Shown: positions 62,776-64,000 of the stretch, piece by piece | Position numbering within the stretch: the stretch's first letter is position 1 | How the letters are laid out: every line of letters starts with the position of its first letter | Assembly (NCBI RefSeq): GCF_014763045.1 | Contig: NZ_JACTAG010000002.1 | Coordinates: 248,001 to 312,000, forward strand | Direction: 5' to 3' | DNA length: 64,000 bases | Source: Sulfitobacter aestuariivivens | Lineage (GTDB): Bacteria > Pseudomonadota > Alphaproteobacteria > Rhodobacterales > Rhodobacteraceae | Notes under the pieces: generated by a model | Told to the model about the DNA's origin: nothing | Databases searched by the model: none | The model's input: only the letters and a program-made list of their open reading frames with translations | Translations under genes and position numbers: made by a program

Positions 62776-63840
62776 ATGACGCAAATGGTGCCTGTCGGAC
62801 AAATCGCGCCGCTCCCCGCGACGACCGGCGGCGGCGCGCCGCCATCGCTCAGCCGCCGGGCCAAGGCCGCCATCGTCGTGCGCCTGCTGCTGAACGAAGG
62901 GGCCGATATTCCGCTTGAGGATCTGCCAGAGGAATTGCAGGCGCGCCTGACCCAGCAAATGGGCGCCATGCGACTGGTCGACCGCGATACCTTAAGCGCG
63001 GTGATTCAGGAATTCTCGGAAGAGATTGATCGCGTCGGCATCTCGCTGCCCGGCACAATCGCCGGGGCGCTGAATGCGCTTGATGGACGGATCAGCCGCC
63101 AGACTGCCGCGCGGTTACGAAAAGAAGCCGGTGTCCGGCAGGCGGGTGACCCCTGGGCGCGGCTGGCGCAAATGGGCGTCGCCAAGCTCGTTCCCATTCT
63201 GCAGACGGAAAGCACCGAAATTGCCGCTGTCATGCTGTCGAAACTGCCGGTCAAACTGTCCGCTGAACTGCTCAGCGAACTTCCCGGCCCGCAGGCCCGG
63301 CGCATCACCTACGCTGTCTCGCTGACAAGTGCCGTCACGCCTGACGCGGTGGACCGCATCGGATTGTCACTGGCCGCGCAGCTGGACGCCGAACCGCCAA
63401 CCGCCTTTGCCGACGGCCCGGTTGAACGTCTGGGCGCGATCCTCAATTCCTCAACCACGCTGACGCGAGACGATGTGCTGACGGGGCTGGATGAAACAGA
63501 TCAGGGCTTTGCCGATGCGGTGCGCAAGGCCATCTTTACCTTCGGCAACATCCCCCAGCGCATTGCCCCGCGCGATATCCCCCGCATCATCCGCGAGGTC
63601 GAACCGGACACACTGATCACCGCCCTTGCCGGTGCGCAGACGGCAGGCTACGCCACATCGGCTGAGTTCATTCTGGAAAACATGTCGGGCCGAATGGCTG
63701 ACCAGCTGCGCGAAAACATGGAAGAAGCAGGTGCTGTAAAGCCATCCGATGTGGAAACGGCCATGGCAGATGTGGTTGCTATCATTCGCGGGATGGAGGA
63801 AAGCGGCGACCTCCTGCTGGTCGTGGACGAAGATGAATAA
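62776..63840 (+). CDS. fliG: Divergent FliG-like flagellar motor switch protein
   Basis: A 354-aa protein with FliG domain order: N-terminal helices (RRAKAAIVVRLLLNEG), middle domain (TEIAAVMLSKLPVKLSAELL) and C-terminal domain (DRIGLSLA; ADAVRKAIFTFGNIPQRI; PRDIPRIIREVEPDTLITAL). In canonical FliG the middle begins EHPQ; here it is ESTE. FliG joins the C-ring to MotA and sets rotation direction. No other flagellar gene is in the window, so it may be a paralogue or a remote member. The start MTQMVPVGQI is preferred; an ATG 27 nt upstream is possible. Confidence 0.75.
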   Translation: MTQMVPVGQIAPLPATTGGGAPPSLSRRAKAAIVVRLLLNEGADIPLEDLPEELQARLTQQMGAMRLVDRDTLSAVIQEFSEEIDRVGISLPGTIAGALNALDGRISRQTAARLRKEAGVRQAGDPWARLAQMGVAKLVPILQTESTEIAAVMLSKLPVKLSAELLSELPGPQARRITYAVSLTSAVTPDAVDRIGLSLAAQLDAEPPTAFADGPVERLGAILNSSTTLTRDDVLTGLDETDQGFADAVRKAIFTFGNIPQRIAPRDIPRIIREVEPDTLITALAGAQTAGYATSAEFILENMSGRMADQLRENMEEAGAVKPSDVETAMADVVAIIRGMEESGDLLLVVDEDE

Positions 63841-63920
63841 CGCTCTTTGACGCCATCGCCTTGTTGCGGATTGGCGCGCGGGCTATGTCACTGACTGACC
63901 GAAACACTCCCTGAAGGCTC

Positions 63921-64000
63921 ATGTCAGACGCCCCTTCCCCCCCTTCACTTTCACCCCGCAACATAGGTCACTACCTGTCTAACGCCGTGATTGTGGGCAT
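63921..64000 (+). CDS. Start of a gene cut by the right edge
   Basis: ATG at 63921 with AAGG upstream opens a frame of at least 26 codons (MSDAPSPPSLSPRNIGHYLS then NAVIVG) to the end of the window. The late hydrophobic start of a helix recalls lysophospholipid/lauroyl acyltransferases of this group, but too little is present to name it. Confidence 0.45.
   Translation, partial: MSDAPSPPSLSPRNIGHYLSNAVIVG

Overview
The window is a gene-dense, GC-rich stretch of chromosome from an alphaproteobacterium of the Rhodobacterales, most likely a marine roseobacter. The basis is a DddP-type DMSP lyase of exactly the family length (447 aa) with its metal and catalytic residues, a perfect FNR/FnrL site, a bacteriophytochrome with its haem oxygenase, an AT-poor codon style, and gene orders familiar from this group (uvrC-pgsA-moaD-moaE; nnr next to glnB-glnA). 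No phage, insertion sequence, CRISPR array or rRNA was seen. I did not assign a species.

Layout. 1-6.7 kb: a cut membrane gene, rsmE and ubiA (divergent), an OmpA-like envelope protein with a small coiled-coil partner, a tandem pair of universal stress proteins behind an FnrL site, then moaE/moaD/pgsA/uvrC read leftward to 8.75 kb. 9-16.3 kb: a leftward run holding a pteridine-reductase-like SDR, a Ca/Na exchanger, a 54-aa zinc-ribbon membrane protein, an S49 protease, a two-gene ABC exporter and a CoxG-like protein, then a DMT transporter and a quinone oxidoreductase. 16.4-24.4 kb: a two-component system divergent from a DegP-like protease, an alpha/beta hydrolase, a cation/proton antiporter and a cytochrome bd/CIO oxidase (cydAB). 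24.6-28.9 kb: a cytosolic reductive-dehalogenase-like protein, an NAD-epimerase-like protein, a pirin and a TetR regulator with its likely operator. 29-38 kb: hom, glpX and recJ, with an MFS exporter and a bphP-bphO phytochrome pair between hom and glpX, then tRNA-Glu. 38.3-47 kb: an accessory region between tRNA-Glu and tRNA-Leu that carries a hydantoinase/oxoprolinase operon (hyuA, hyuB, a 43-aa ORF, an Asp/Glu-racemase-like enzyme, a 2-hydroxyacid dehydrogenase), a GNAT pair, a homocysteine methyltransferase and a TetR regulator. 47.2-52.7 kb: a Hint-domain protein, a frameshifted nnr gene, glnB-glnA, and a lytic transglycosylase. 52.9-64 kb: dddP divergent from a haem DUF3445 protein, an adenylate cyclase with TPRs, a PLP transsulfuration enzyme, a hydrolase-OsmC fusion, purB, two small secreted cysteine proteins sharing a motif, a divergent FliG, and a cut gene at the edge.

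How it fits together. Nitrogen control (glnB, glnA), low-oxygen physiology (FnrL site, cytochrome bd/CIO, Usp pair), red-light sensing (BphO makes biliverdin for BphP), envelope quality control (two-component system with DegP, MltB-like, OmpA-like) and uptake or breakdown of marine organics (DMSP, hydantoin or lactam-like amides, possibly halogenated compounds) are all present. Points that deserve attention are the translationally coupled 43-aa ORF in the hyu operon, the CCC-C frameshift in nnr, the dehalogenase-like protein, the EHPQ-less FliG, three small genes that simple ORF calling misses, and a 22-bp dispersed repeat present four times.
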